Numbered from the stretch's first letter, positions 1-12,700 are shown. The stretch: 64,000 nt of DNA from Plantago major (GCA_026545765.1 CM048844.1:50309401-50373400), one strand, 5' to 3'. Numbers and translations: made by a program. Notes: generated by a model from the letters alone, not told the origin.

Positions 1-89
1 TAAGATCCCGAACTCTTGGTCAACTTGGGACGCCTTAAGATTCGTTCCAAAGGTGTCCATGATGGATTGGACATATTTATGTATTAACA
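1..89 (-). repeat. Partial 3' LTR with adjoining polypurine tract
   Basis: This segment matches 13799-13887 with 82 of 89 identical bases and ends in the same terminal sequence, which reads TGTTAATAC on the minus strand. Immediately inside it, at about 94-100, the minus strand reads AGGGGGA. That is the expected polypurine tract for plus-strand priming just before a 3' LTR. The rest of the LTR lies to the left of the window, so no target-site duplication can be tested. Confidence 0.92.
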
Positions 90-93
90 TATG

Positions 94-100
94 TCCCCCT
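94..100 (-). other. Polypurine tract of the gypsy element
   Basis: AGGGGGA on the minus strand, six bases from the 3' LTR boundary. The position and composition are those expected of an LTR-retrotransposon polypurine tract. Confidence 0.75.
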
Positions 101-385
101 AGTTCCCAAGTATCTTAGTAGAAGATAGTTGTGGAACTATAGTTGAAAGTGGAGAAAACCGTTTGTTTCTCGGTCCAATCCGTCCCTCGTAAGCAGAAAA
201 AAGGTGTAATCTGTGCTTCTTGTCGTCCTTAATCTTGATCTCCCCCCCCCCCCCTCTTTTTCTTTCTTTTGTTGCAGTCTGAGGAAGGAGGTTCGGAGTG
301 TAACAAAATTAAAGAAAGAAGGGGTATTTGTAAGCGAGACCAGGTGAAGACAGAGAACGTCAGAGTTGTACCTCTTGTGGGTGAA

Positions 386-690
386 GGGATGATCCGAAGA
401 GGGATATCCAAACGGACGAGGGTCCGTGTGATGGTGAGTTAAATCATCCTTCCTTGTAAAAAAAGATAGGGTTTTTATCAACCTGGCTGGGATGGACCAA
501 AGAGGGACATCCGAACGGACGAGGGTCCGTGTGATGGTGAGGTAAATCATCCTTCCTTGTAAAAAGGATAGGGTTTTTATCAACCTGGCTGGGATGGTCC
601 GGAGAGGGACATCCGAACGGATGAGTGTCCGTGTAACAGTGAGTTAAATCAACCTCCCTTGTTGAGAAGGATTTGGTGCCGAGGCAGAAG
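386..690. repeat. About 102-bp tandem repeat, roughly 2.5-3 copies, near the 3' LTR of the gypsy element
   Basis: The phrase GGGATG...GAGAGGGACATCCGAACGGA recurs with starts near 386, 489 and 591, a spacing of 103 and 102 bp. The first two copies are close to identical for most of their length and the third decays. The array lies in the non-coding part of the element, between the antisense block and the 3' LTR. Short tandem arrays in this region are a known habit of Tat/Retand elements. Confidence 0.85.
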
Positions 691-900
691 ATAGGTTGGA
701 TATCCGAAGGTGGAATGGTGTCTTGTTCCCGAGAGTGGTGGAGTTTGTTGTATGTGTTGTTGTCATCGCTAGGTAAATTATTTGTACCAATGCGTCATTT
801 CGCCTAGTATTGTTGTACTATGCCGTTGGATGAACTTTGATCTACGACTGAGATTTAATCCCGAAAAATGGTGACGGTTGGGCTTCCTGATTTAACCCTC

Positions 901-908
901 TATAAATA
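901..908 (+). promoter_or_regulatory. TATA box of the antisense unit inside the gypsy element
   Basis: A canonical TATAAATA sits in CCCTCTATAAATAGGGGTTT. It is on the strand opposite gag-pol and about 420 bp upstream of the first long reading frame of the antisense block. A transcription start near 930-940 would be expected. The leader between it and 1325 has a potential GT donor near 1070, so a leader intron is possible. The box is seen directly; its function is inferred. Confidence 0.6.
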
Positions 909-1324
909 GGGGTTTCACCGATGTCACTTTCACCCTTATAGAGAGAAGATTTTCGAATTTTTAGTACATCCGAAGCTAGTACACGCAATCCGAAGCGAGT
1001 CAGAAGAAGTCTTAGCGAACTATCCAAGCCAAGTTAGCTGCCTTCGATCCAATCATCCGAGTGCAAGTAAGTTGCTTCTTTTCTTTCGTTGCTTTCAAGT
1101 TCTTTGTGCATTTTTCGTTTATTGTCAAATGTTGTTCGTTTGGATGTATGTATATTTTCCGTGGTCCGTCGTAGGGACAAGTAGTTTATCATAGTTTGCT
1201 TCGGATACGCTGAGTGGTAAGTTTTAACACCGTACTAACTTTACGCTAACTTGGAGCTAAAACACGTCCGTTGGAGTCGTTCTCTCTCCTCCGATCATAG
1301 AATGTCTAATTTCAATCTACTTAA

Positions 1325-4300
1325 ATGGCCTCTCGGACTGCCATCTTAAGACTCATGAAACTACCTTTTTTCCCTAGGATGTCCGAGAGTGATAGTCAAA
1401 ATCGGTCCGAAGCTGAAGGATATGCTTCCGAGGCGTTATCTCTATCAGAGAGCTCTGAGGGGATTGACGTAGGAAGTATGGAGGACTTACAAGAGCCTGT
1501 TCATTCTGCTCATCCGAGCCGGGAAGAGCCCGAGGTAAGCTCTTTACTTCGGTTAGTTGTTTCGGGTTCAGGGTTCCCGAGGCGTCAGGATTACCCGAAA
1601 GTCTCTAATGTGCAGGGTGTTGGTGCTGTGCAAGAGACTACCTCCCGGACTATAGGGGATGTCCGTCCGCACCGTGCTGGGAAAGAGCCCGAACTCCCGG
1701 TAGAGATTCGATCTCTCATATGCAACTTAGGTTATAGTTTTAGGATTAACCCTAACCGAGTGCCGTTCATTCCGGATCCACAGGAGCCAAACATAGAGGA
1801 AGTGCACGACACCTCTGAGGCACCGCCCGAGCTGGGCATGTTTGAAGATAGTGTGAAAGACCGTGTTCAGATTGCTGCCCTGCTTCGGACGGTAGTGGAA
1901 TTGAGTTTGTCATCCGGGGATGACAGAGTTGAGGAGGAGGGTCGTACTGATAATGTTGGTTCTGAAGAGGATGAAGAGTAGGAGATACTTTCCGCTCATG
2001 TTTTCTGGAGGGAAACAGCTGGACCAGCGGGTACGAGTCACCGGCTGACTGAAGAAGAGCTGCCTGAGGGCAGTAGAAAGGGTGAAGATGTGTTTCGGGT
2101 GAAGTTTCCTCGGTCCTGGGACGATGTTACTCATCCTGATCCGGATGGCGAGCTAAACGAGGATTGTTCATTGCCAACGTGCCCGTCTATTGTGACGTCC
2201 GAGGAGGTGGGGGAGCTTCGGAGGAGGTATGAGATCCCGGATTCTGTGGAGATCCTTATTCCGAACGAGTCTCATGCCTTTTATAATCCGCCTCCCAGAT
2301 ACATGTGTGTGCACGAGATAAGTCTGCACTGTGGGTGGCATTTGCCCATGTCGTCCGAGTTGATGGACATTTTGAACGATATGGGGTTGAGTCCGCACCA
2401 GATCATTCCCAACTCCCTCGGCAACTTGATGTGCTTCGGGGTGATGTGTAAATACAAGGGAATCCCGGTTACTTTTGATAATTTTCGTAAATTGTTTAGT
2501 GTAAGTGTAAGCAATAGGAACACATTGTTTTATACGCTGGTATGTCGCCAGGCGTATACTTTTTTTGTGGATCTTCTCTCTTTCTTGGGGATCAATTGCT
2601 GGAAGAGGTACATCTTCGTCCGGCCCGCTCTTGAACAGGGTCAATCCGAGGCGGAGCGGGTCCAATGGCATTTTGAGAGGAAGTTTTTCCGAGGTAGGTT
2701 GCCAGACTGGAAGCCTCTGGCTCGGAACATTCCATTGTGGATGCAAGCTCTCCACAAGAATCAAGACCCGGATAAGTATTTTTTCCGGGCCTAATCGCGA
2801 CCTCTTCCGTATGAATGGGCTTTTCTGGGCCGATTTTTTGTGATGGGAAGGAGGATTTGAGTAAGTCCTTATCCGGTCGTGTAGTTGTCTTTTCCGAGTC
2901 AGTTGCTTACTTCATTGTTTTGTTTCTTTTTAGTGTCGCACAAGGATATGTTGTTTCAACTTTTTATCCTTCGGATGTGCAGATTTCTGGTTCGAGTACG
3001 TCATGTCGACCATGCGTGAGTTGAAGTGGAAGCAGAATGCCGCTCAAAGGAAGGAGATGGAGGAGGGCACTCGGATCCAGATTATAAAGACATCCACTGT
3101 GCTCCCGATGGACGAGCCGAGGGATGCGGCCACCTTCCGGGTGGAAGAGACTCGGAGGGCTGCAGCGGGCGAGGAAGCTCAGGAAATGCCCACCCCGAAT
3201 AAGGGCAAGGTGGCGGGTTCGAAGGGGGCAAAGAAACCTCCGAGGTCCGTGTCCCAGGAACCTCCTGTTAGTGGCTCGAGTGCAGCTGCCGGGCAGAAGC
3301 GCCCTTCTGAAGGTCCGATTCCTCCTGCCAAGAAAGGCAAAGGGAAGGCGAGTGGCGAGTCGGACTTGGAAGCGGAGGTAGCTCGGTTGACTGTTGTTCC
3401 GGAGCTGGATCGAATTGTGGAATTGTCCGCAATTCACCAAAAGGTAAATTCTTATAACTTGTAAAATATATCTTTTTTCACTCGGAACCGATGCTAACTT
3501 TGTATTATTGTGTATCGTAGCTTACAGCCGCTATTCGGGCATGTTCCATGGTGGCGGGTCGGAGGGCCACGATGGTAGAGGATCTGGCCAAAGCTGAGGC
3601 TGCTCGACCGACAGAAACGTCGAAGGTGAATTCCTTGTCCGAGAGGTTGAAAAAGGCCCTCGCGGCGAAGAAGGAATCCGGAGCGGAGGCTACAAAGTTG
3701 AAAAGTGCCATCATGTCCCTGGAGAAGGACCTCAAAGCTCATCAGGAGGGTGTGGACGAGTATGTCAACGTCTCTCGGACCTTCAAGGATATGATGCTTA
3801 AGGAGATGTTGAAGGTCCGGACGCAAGCTGTCCAAGACTTCTTGGGGTCGAATGGTTGCAAGTTCATGCTCGAGTCCAAGTACGATGAGGCTCGACAGGA
3901 TGGCTTTGATGCGGCTATTGGGCAACTCCGGTACAGGGAACAGATCCCGAGCGACCTTGACTTGGAGGCTAAAGGCATTACTGCTTTCAAAGAGGCAGAT
4001 GGCTCGGACTTCGCTCCGGAAGGTGTCTAAGATGAGGACTTGCTCAAATGTGAGTTTGTAGAGCTTGTCTGTGAAGAGACCGAGGATAAGAAGTACGATC
4101 ATGGCGGTTCGTACCTTCCTTCCTTTGTGCCACGGGTGTTGATGTCTAGTGTTTTCGTCCCGTTGGAAGATCATGAGGAGCATAACCGGGACTGGCTAAC
4201 TCTGCCCGGTCGTGTCAAGGGTTTCTCTTCTGATCTGGACCTGATGGAGCAGTGTCCTGCTTTCCTGAAGGAAGTAAGGGTCCGAAGGGAAAGAAGGTTG

Positions 4301-4411
4301 GCCCAGGAAGCGAGAGAAAGAATGGTGTCTGATCCACAAGAGTCCCCTGCAAAAGAGACCGCAGGCCCATCCGGTGCGCAAGCTGTCTCGTCCGGTCGTC
4401 AAGAGAAGTAA
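1325..4411 (+). pseudogene. Antisense gene block of the Tat element ('putative gypsy type transposon' / Transposase_28-like family)
   Basis: Long reading frames run opposite to gag-pol between pol and the 3' LTR. The stretch at about 2090-2794 has the character of the plant 'putative gypsy type transposon' domain (PF04195): a conserved Tyr-Asn-Pro-Pro-Pro motif, a Leu-His-Cys-Gly-Trp motif and a Pro-Asn-Ser motif before aromatic-rich segments. The stretch at about 3548-4030 is Lys/Glu/Ala-rich and looks like a coiled coil. The first part (1325-1981) is acidic and low-complexity. Such antisense frames are described for Tat/Ogre elements; their role is unknown. The frames are separated by short GT...AG-bounded gaps, which suggests splicing. 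As a retroelement fossil it is treated as probably broken. Confidence 0.7.
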
Positions 4412-5311
4412 AGACGGGGTATGCCCCGGAGAATTTGTAATGCCGGTCTTCGGACCGCAAAACAATTGTTCTATTTCTGTTGTTTGTATGTACTAATCAT
4501 TCGGATAATCTGGTTTTGTCTCGGATAATTGCTTTGGCCAAGCGCGAGTTGGTCCGGGTGGGTAAGTGCCCCGGGTTTTCGTATATCATATCGATGGCTT
4601 GTTATGTCTGTTATCTCGTTTGATCTTTCTGTTAACTCTGGAATTAATATTGCCTCGGATGTCAAACAATTAATCCAGGTCCACGAAATGACATATTATG
4701 TGCTCATCTAAACGGCTCTCAATCAATCCCTGCGTTCGGTTCGTGCGTCATTCCCTTCTGAACCAAAACCTTGATTGGTTGAGGAAAGTATTGGTGGGAA
4801 CTTCTGACCAGTAAGATTAATTCGGAACTGAATGACCAGTGTCATTTTCAGGGACCAGCAGGAATCGTCCGAGTCTGCCGGATGCGGTTAGAATGTAAAA
4901 AATGTCTCGAAACCTCTTAATCGGATGAGTACTTTTTATTGCACACTTCAAGTTATACAATAAGCGTCGTTGGTTCGGACGTCGGCTAGAGGATCCGAGT
5001 CAACGAGACCAAATGCTTCCGGAATAAGGCAACTCTTACTGAACCGGTTGACCAAATAGCTTCGGACGGGTAAAGAGCTTGTCCGGACGGATAACCAGAA
5101 TAGAAAAGTTTTGACCTGGTGTGGGTCATAGGTGTCGTGGGTGTTTTTTGTGACTGGCTCGGATTGACGGATCCGACGGATCCGATCGGGCTACCGTTGG
5201 AAATAATTCGCTCAATAAGGCGGGGAATGTGAAGGGTTACGAGTTGGCCCAATAGCGGCCCAATTGTTAGGTCCAAGTCCAGGCCCAAGCCCATTGTCGA
5301 CGGTTACGGGC

Positions 5312-5351
5312 CACGTGGCGAGTGATGATTGGTTCTTCACTTCTATATATA
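5312..5351 (+). promoter_or_regulatory. G-box, inverted CCAAT and TATA cluster in the gypsy spacer
   Basis: In 40 bp the plus strand reads CACGTG (5312-5317), ATTGG within 5327-5332 and CTATATATA (5343-5351), in the order and spacing of a compact plant promoter. An AATAAA follows 47 bp after the TATA. It is distinct from the LTR's own TATA-like TCTATATATA (minus strand, about 13311-13320). No reading frame follows it, so it might drive a non-coding antisense RNA or be chance. Confidence 0.35.
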
Positions 5352-5583
5352 CCCCTGGATTGTATGGCTTTTTGCCAGATCATTCCATTCCTTTTACAAT
5401 AAAGGATTCGGATCCTTAGGTCCGGACCTTTTTAAAGAGTAGGCTGATTCCGCCTTCCCATTTGATTCGTCTCGGTGGGTTCTTCGGTCATCCGAATGTG
5501 CCTTTGAGTCGGACCATGTGGAGGATGACGGATTTAGGTTGCTCGGAGGGAACTCTTCTCGGATCTCCGTGCTAATATTCTTT

Positions 5584-6030
5584 CTCCGAGGTTGTAATGT
5601 TTATCAATAACTTCAGCCTCGGGGGAGCGGATTAGTTCGCCGGTCCTGAGGATTCCTATACTTGTTACTTCGGGCCTCCTCCCCTTCACCATTTTTAGTA
5701 CTCCTCGGGTCACCGGGCTAGCCTTCTTTCTCAGGGGCAGTAGTGTGCATGAATAATTTCTGCCCCGGGGAAGCGGGCTAGCCCGCCGGTTCTAGGAATA
5801 ACCCACCTTCTACTTCGAAGAGCTAATTCTTTGGGTAACTTGCTCCTTGCAATATACTAATTTCGGAAATACTCCTCGGATCAGCCTGCTAGTCTTCTCT
5901 CCCCGGGGCTGTGGTGTGTACCGACAACCTGAGCCCCGGGGAAGTGGACTAGCTCGCTGTTCCTAGGGATTATGAAAGACTTGTTACGTCGGAGAGTCGA
6001 ATCCTCGGGCTGCCTGCTCCTTCCACTATT
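5584..6030. repeat. Diverged tandem array, three units of about 146-169 bp
   Basis: Three units begin near 5584, 5730 and 5899. Each has a CTC(C/A)..GGG(G)C core, a central CCC(C)GGGGAAG(C/T)GG block followed by CTAG(C/T)(C/T)CGC, and an ACTT.TTACTTCGG-like tail. Identity between units is moderate, so amplification is older than that of the array at 386. This location, between pol and the 3' LTR, is where Retand elements are known to carry amplified repeats. Confidence 0.7.
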
Positions 6031-6744
6031 TACCATTTTCTTGTGGTGCCAAAGAGTGCAAACCAGAAAGTGGTTGTGGTGGAAGATGCGGATCGTCTGA
6101 GAATGCCAATGAATTGCCTCTCCGTACCAAAGATATCCGGCTCGGACACAATTCGTCCTTTGTTCAGAAGTGAGGATGCGCTATTCGGAGACCAATTGGT
6201 TTGAGCTGTTCGTCTCTTCTGTCTGATTCCTTTTACTGTTGTGCTCGGACCGTCTTATGTTGGTCCGGTCGCATCAGTTGCGTTTTGCCAGTAACTGGGA
6301 CTCACGTGGGGGTTTTCCCGAGTTATTGGGAAGAAGTGACTGATGCCGCCGTATCATTTTAGGCTCGGTTCGGAGAGTAAACCCCGATCTCTGGCTGTTC
6401 TGCCCGAAAGGATGCTGTTCCTGTTCCGTTAGGAAGTTCAGACTCGAAATGGAGACGATTGGTCCATTTCGGACACTGAATATTCCACCAATAACTATTT
6501 GTAAAGAATGATATGTACTTTTCCTTTCCTTTAAGTGACTCGGACGGGTATGTACGAATTTTGTAATTCGTACTTTGAGAAATAAAAATTACTATTCTGG
6601 ATGTTGCAGTTTCTTTTTTCTGTTTTGTCGTATCTCCTTGTCCGAACTAATTGCACTAGTATTCTCTCAACAAATTGGTTTACTATTCTGGCCTCTGTCC
6701 TGCAATTGACTCGGATCTTTGTTGAAAAGTCTGATGCAGTGTGT

Positions 6745-9700
6745 TTACTTAACTATAGCGCAGTTGTGTTTGCAAATAAAAGTTGTATTGATTTGACGGA
6801 AATTCAAGTACAACTGGTGGGCTTCGAGGCCAGGAAAAGAAAATGACAAAAACTTAGCAACTGGCGTAGTATGCTTTAGAGAAGTAATTCTAGACATAGA
6901 ACTTTTGTAAGTTCCAAGCATTCCATGTTCTCGGGCTCTTCCTTGATCATCTTCTAACTCGAAACTTCCATTGACCCTGGGACCAATGACCTTGTAGGGT
7001 CCTTCCCATTTGGGTTTGAGTTTACCAACATTGCTTAAGATGTCAGCTCTTCGGAGGACCGAGTCCCCGACTTGTATATCCTTGGGAGGAACATGCTTGT
7101 TATAGGCCCGGGCAGACATAGCTTGATATCGGAGGATATTAGCTAGTGCCTTGCTCCTTTTGTCTTCGAGGAGCTCAAGGTCGTAGATCCTTGCAATTTC
7201 ATTTCCAATGAGGTTGGTATTCTTTGGATCCTTTGAGTTTCACCGCAATTTCGGAGGGATGACCTTACGAGCCATAAACTAGTGCGAAGGGTGTCTCCTG
7301 AGTAGAAGTGCGAGCTGTCGTTCGGTGTGCCCATAGGACCCCGTCGAGGTCGTCTACCCAGCTGTCTTGAGAAGTTCTCAGCCTCTTCTCCAGAATCTTC
7401 ACAATGGTTTTGTTAGTGGCTTCAACTTGGCCATTGGCGTGAGGGAAACCAACGGAAGTGAAGCACTGTTCTATCTTGAATGATTGGAGCCACTCTTTCA
7501 ACCTGACTCCCGAGAATTGTGCTCCATTGTCGGAGACTATGACTCTTGGAAGTCTAAAGTGGTAGATGATGTTTTTCCAAATGAAGGTCCTTACTCGGCT
7601 CTCTGTGATGGTGGCCACTGCCTCAGCCTCAACCCATTTGGTGAAGTATTCAACTGCAACAATAAGGAACTTCTTTTGATGCGTGCCACGAGGGAAGGGG
7701 CCAACTATGTCTATCCCCCACTGATCAAACGGGCAAGCAATGATTGACGGAATCATAGGATTAGATGGACGGTGTGGTACGTTGGCATAGTATTGGTAGT
7801 CTTCACAGGCATGCGTGAAGCTAGCAGCGTCCTTATCAATTGTAGGCCAGTAGTACCCTTGTCTTATGACTTTTTGAGCCAATGTTCGTCCCCCATAGTG
7901 ACTTCCACAACTTCCTACGTGGACTTCTTCCAGAACGGTTTTTGCCTCGTGAGGTCCAAGGCATCTTAAGTGAGTACCAGTGAAAGATCTCTTGTAGAGA
8001 TCTTCTCCTAGAACAAAGTACATGTTGGCTCGGCATAGGATCCTCCTTGCTTCTCTAGGGTCTGATGGTAGAGAACCATCTTTGAGATACCAAAATATAT
8101 CAGTCATCCAATTCCTTTCGGTGCCTAGGAGGAAGACTTGACCAGTAGGGTTCACCAGGGAAGAATCTGTGAGAGTCCTCAGAATGATGCTTCTCATATC
8201 CAGGGTTCCTAAAGCAGAGGCATATTTGGAGAGAGAGTCAGCCTTCTCATTCCATTCCCTGTTGAATCATTTCAGCGTGAATTCCTTGAAGTGCTCAGCT
8301 TCTTTCGTTAGGAGTTCTAAGTACTTGATCATGTTGGGTCCTTTAGTGGCAAAAGACCCGGAAAACTGGGATTCGACGAGCTGAGAGTCTGTATAAGCTT
8401 TGATCCTCTTCACTTGAAGAGACCTGGCCATTCTCAAGCCGGTGATGAGTGCTTCATACTCGGCCTCATTGTTTGTCACCTTGAAGTTGAGGGTGATGGC
8501 GTATTCCAGCTTTGCACCCTTTGGACTCTCAAGGAGAAGCCCTATTCCTCCGAGTTTTCCAGTGGAGGATCCGTCCACTTGTAGTGTCCAACATTTTTTG
8601 TCTTCAGGTTTTGTCTCCATCGTGGGAGCGGGGACTTTCCCCTCTTCCTGCTCCTTGACCGAAGAAACAGGTGACGGGGAGCTAGCTACTTCATCTAGGA
8701 GAAACATATGTCTCACCCTTAGGGGGTCTTCCATGGGTTCCTGATATTTAGTCCAGAGTTGGACATCTCCTTCAAATATCCTTCCGTGCTCTTTCTCCTG
8801 GGTGAGCATTACATAACTTATGTCACCTTGTGAACTGTCAGTCTCTTTGTTAACTTCCTCGGGGTACTCTACTAGGAAGTCAGCAAGGATTTGAGCTTTC
8901 TTGGCTGACGGAGCCTGATACCCGATATCGTATTCACTTAATTCAATCGCCCACTTGGACAGACGTCCTGATTGATCCGGCTTACCAAGGACATGCTTGA
9001 GTGGTTCATTGGTGAGGACCACAAACCGGTGAGACTTGAAGTAAGGCTTCAGTCGTCGGGCGGTGTATACTATAGCGCAAAGGCCAACTTTTCAATCTTG
9101 ACATACCTAGCTTCGGCACTCATGAGGGCCTTGCTTAGGTAATAGACCTGCATGTGGTCATTCCCTTGAATCCGTACTAATACAGAGCTCATGGCTTCGG
9201 CAGTAGCTGCTAGGTAGAGGTAGAGAGGTTCACCTTCTACTGGTTTGGACAAGAGTGGAGGTGAAAGGAGATAGTTTTTTAGATTTTCCAAAGCCTCTTC
9301 GCATTCCTTTGCCCATTCAAACTTGTCTCCCTTTCTCAAGATTTTAAAGAAGGGAAGGTTCTTCTCAGCGGACCTGGAGATGAAGCGGCTCAGAGCCATT
9401 ATCCTCCCGAGGAGCTTTTGTACTTCATTAACTGTCTTTGGTTGTGATAGATCCAAGATTGCCTTTATTTTCTCAGGGTTGGCGCTGATGCCTCTCTCCG
9501 TGACAATGTATCCGAGGAACTTTCCTCCCTTTACACCAAACGTGCATTTCTTGGGATTTAGCTTCATTCCATACTTCCTAAGGATGGAAAAGCATTTGTT
9601 CAGGTTCTCTACATGTTGTTCTTCAGCCTTGCTTTTTACTAGCATGTCGTCCACATAGACTTCCATAGTTTTGCCCAGCTCCTCCCTGAACATCTTGTTC

Positions 9701-12700
9701 ACCAGCCGTTGGTAAGTAGCGCCCGCATTCTTGAGGCCAAAAGGCATGACTTTGAAACAGTAGACTCCTCCCGCTGCAAAGAAGGTCATCTTCTCGACGT
9801 CTTCCTGGGCCATTCTGATTTGATAGAAGCCTTGGTAGGCGTCCATGAAGCTTAGGAGCGCACATCCTGCGGTGGAGTCTACTAATTGATCAATGCGAGG
9901 CAAGGGGTAAGGATCCTTTGGGCAAAACTTGTTGAGCCTGGTGAAGTCATTGCACATTCTCCACTTTCCTGGAGCTTTCTCAACGAGGACCACATTACAG
10001 ACCCAATCAGAATATCTGACTTCTTCAATGTGTCCTGCCTTCATTAACCTTTCTACTTCTCCTGCTATAATAGCATCCTCAGAGGACCCGCAGTCCTTTC
10101 TCTTTTGTCGGATATGTTTAACCGTAGGATCCATGTTCAGACGGTGAACCGCGATCCTTGGGTCTATCCCCTTGAGGTCATCAGTGCTCCAAGCGAAGAC
10201 ATCACGGTTGTCCCGAAGGTAGGTGACTAGCTTCATTTCTACCTCATCACTCATCTCAGTCCCAATGCGGGTTATCTTATCTGGGTCTCCCTCAACCAAT
10301 TGAACTTCTTTTAAGGCTTCATGGGGCTCGATCCTCGCAGTTTTGGGGAATTTCTCCTTGAGTATCCCAATCCCAATTTCCTCTTTTGCCGGAATAAGAG
10401 GCACTACGGGAGGGCTCCTGGGTCCTTTGGTGAGCGAGAGGACGAGTGCTGAGGCTCCTTTGGTTGACATGATGTAACATTCCCACGCTTCCCTAACGTT
10501 GCCCACTTCTTCCCCCACACCATTCGAAGTAGGGAACTTCACCCTGTTATGCAGGGGAGATGCAATTGCTTTAAACTGGTTAAGTCCTGGGCGTCCCAAG
10601 ATTACGTTGTAGTCGAACGAGCTGTCGACCACCACAAAGAGGATCGTCTCTGTAACTCTCGTCGGGAAGGTTCCCAAAGAGACTTGTAAGGGTAAACTTC
10701 CAATGGGGCGAACTATAGAGCCCCCGAATCCCACCAAAGAGGTTTGTACTCGCCCATACTGAACGTTGCCCAAGTGCATCTGTTCCACAGTTCTCCTAGA
10801 TATGACATTGGAGGAACTCCCTATATCAACAAGTAACTTGTTGACTTTGTAAGTGGCGATGACTAGAGAAACGACTAGAGGAACGTCAGGATCTTTGAGA
10901 TCTCCTCCACCAGACATTGGTGGGGGTATCTCACTGTCATCAAAAGTGATGGCATTTGTTCCTTTCAGAATCGGTGGAGCATAGGTTCTGTCATTGTTTC
11001 TCAGATGCTGCGCGGTTCTTTCCCTTACATTTTGACTGTCCCCTCCAGTTGGGCCTCCTGCTATGGCGTTGATAACCCCGCTGTAGGGAACGTTCTCCAT
11101 TTCCACATCTTCGGGGTATCCGTGGTACCTTTGGGTGTGTTGTGGCGGAGTTTCGGTAGGGGGTGGCGGTAAGGATCTTGTTGGGGGTTCTGATCCACGC
11201 CCCTCCCTTCTTCGTTCATTCCTCTGGTGTCTAGAGGGCTCTTCTTCATACAGTGGCTCTTTCAATTTTCTACTCCTTATCAACCCTTCTATCTTTGTCT
11301 TCAACTGGATGTAGTCTTCTGTTGAGTAACCTTTTTGTTTGTGGAACCTACAATATTCCTTTGAAGCTTTGTTCTTCTTACTACTCCTTGTAGGTTTTGG
11401 CCATTGTATGTCTAAGTTTTTCTCAACAATAGAGGTCAAGATGTCGGATCTCGGTCTATTAAGGCGAGTATACTCGGCATATCTCCTCGGAGGGGTTCTC
11501 TCCCTGCGGAACTCCCTCCTGTCTCTAAATTCCTTCTTTTGTTCAAACTTTCCAGGCCGGGGAGGGGGTTCTTGTTTCACTGGCTCTTTCCCCTTTCTGG
11601 CCCCGGCTCTTATTGGAACATTTCGTCGGTACTCCTCCCCATACAAGACTCCTTCGCAGATGTCTTCCAAGTATTTTTCGGTCGTAATTTCTTCATTTGA
11701 AAGCTTTCTTCTAACATCTTCGTTGTAAGTGTTAGCATATAGGTCTCGGACCCGCTCTTTGATGCTGTGAGGCTCGACCTGGCGCACTTCAGCATTGAAG
11801 TGGTCAAGGAAGGTCCTAAGATCCTCGTGCTCTTTCTGGATTACTCCTGCCATGTGTTCCACTGATCTCTTCCTCTTCTTTGCTTTATCGAACCTTTTGA
11901 GGAAGAGAGAGGCGATATCCGCATAAGACTTGATGGAACCATTGGGCAAGGAGGTCCACCATTCCATTGCTTCTCCAAAGAGAGTACTGGAAAAGTTAAG
12001 AGCCTTTATGTTGTCATTCAGGCTGTTGGTCTCCATCTTGCTTTCATACCTAGTAAGGTGCCCCACAAGACAAGTATCCCCATAATAGAGCTCAAGATTT
12101 GGGATAGTGGAGTCGGGGCGCTTCCTTTCCCTTCTTATCTCATCACATAAGGGATTGGGAGCTCTAAGAGTCACCTTCTCATGTGCCTTCACCATTCTGC
12201 TCAAAGTAGCAATTTGAGTCTCCAAGGCTTTCTGCTGGACATAGATCTGCTCGGCGTTTAGCCTCTCGCCCGTCCTTGGGTTGATTGCCACATCTGGAGG
12301 AAGATCATCAACGGGACTATCGAGATGCTCTCTGCCACGTGGTCTCTCGGTCCATGCTGAAGAGCCCCACGTCGGCTGGTTCCAGCTTCATCTGCTTATG
12401 GTCTTGCCGGGCTTCTTTCTCGGTGTTCGTGAGAAGCAGCGGCTCTCCTATTGAGAAGGTTCCTTAGATCCTCTGGTTGGGTTGGTTCCCCTAACCCTTG
12501 CTGGATTGGACGATGCTCGTTCCTTGATTGTGCGGGTTCAGCTTGTCTCGGAATTGCCAAAGGAGGAGTGGGTTGAGTTGGTTGGAGGTTGTTTGATCCA
12601 AAGCATCCTTGGATATTGGTGAGTAAGAGGCCAAACTGATTTTCACTCATTCCAAACTCACTGGGGCGAATAATCTTCCCGTTAGGGAGAGTGAAGTTTC

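Larger units (their letters stand above)
4412..6744. other. Non-coding spacer of the gypsy element
   Basis: This stretch lies between the antisense block and the end of pol. It has no convincing reading frame on either strand. It contains a promoter-like cluster (5312-5351), an AATAAA at 5398-5403 and a diverged tandem array (5584-6030). It is unusually rich in TCCGGA/TCGGA-like words. Long untranslated regions after pol are usual for the Tat lineage. Confidence 0.6.

Noticed and set aside
137-583. 148-codon minus-strand frame in the gypsy non-coding region
   Set aside because: It only reads the 102-bp tandem repeat; repeated peptide follows from repeated DNA and no family is recognised.
9323-9658. 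Plus-strand frames opposite reverse transcriptase
   Set aside because: Shadows of the conserved minus-strand pol region.
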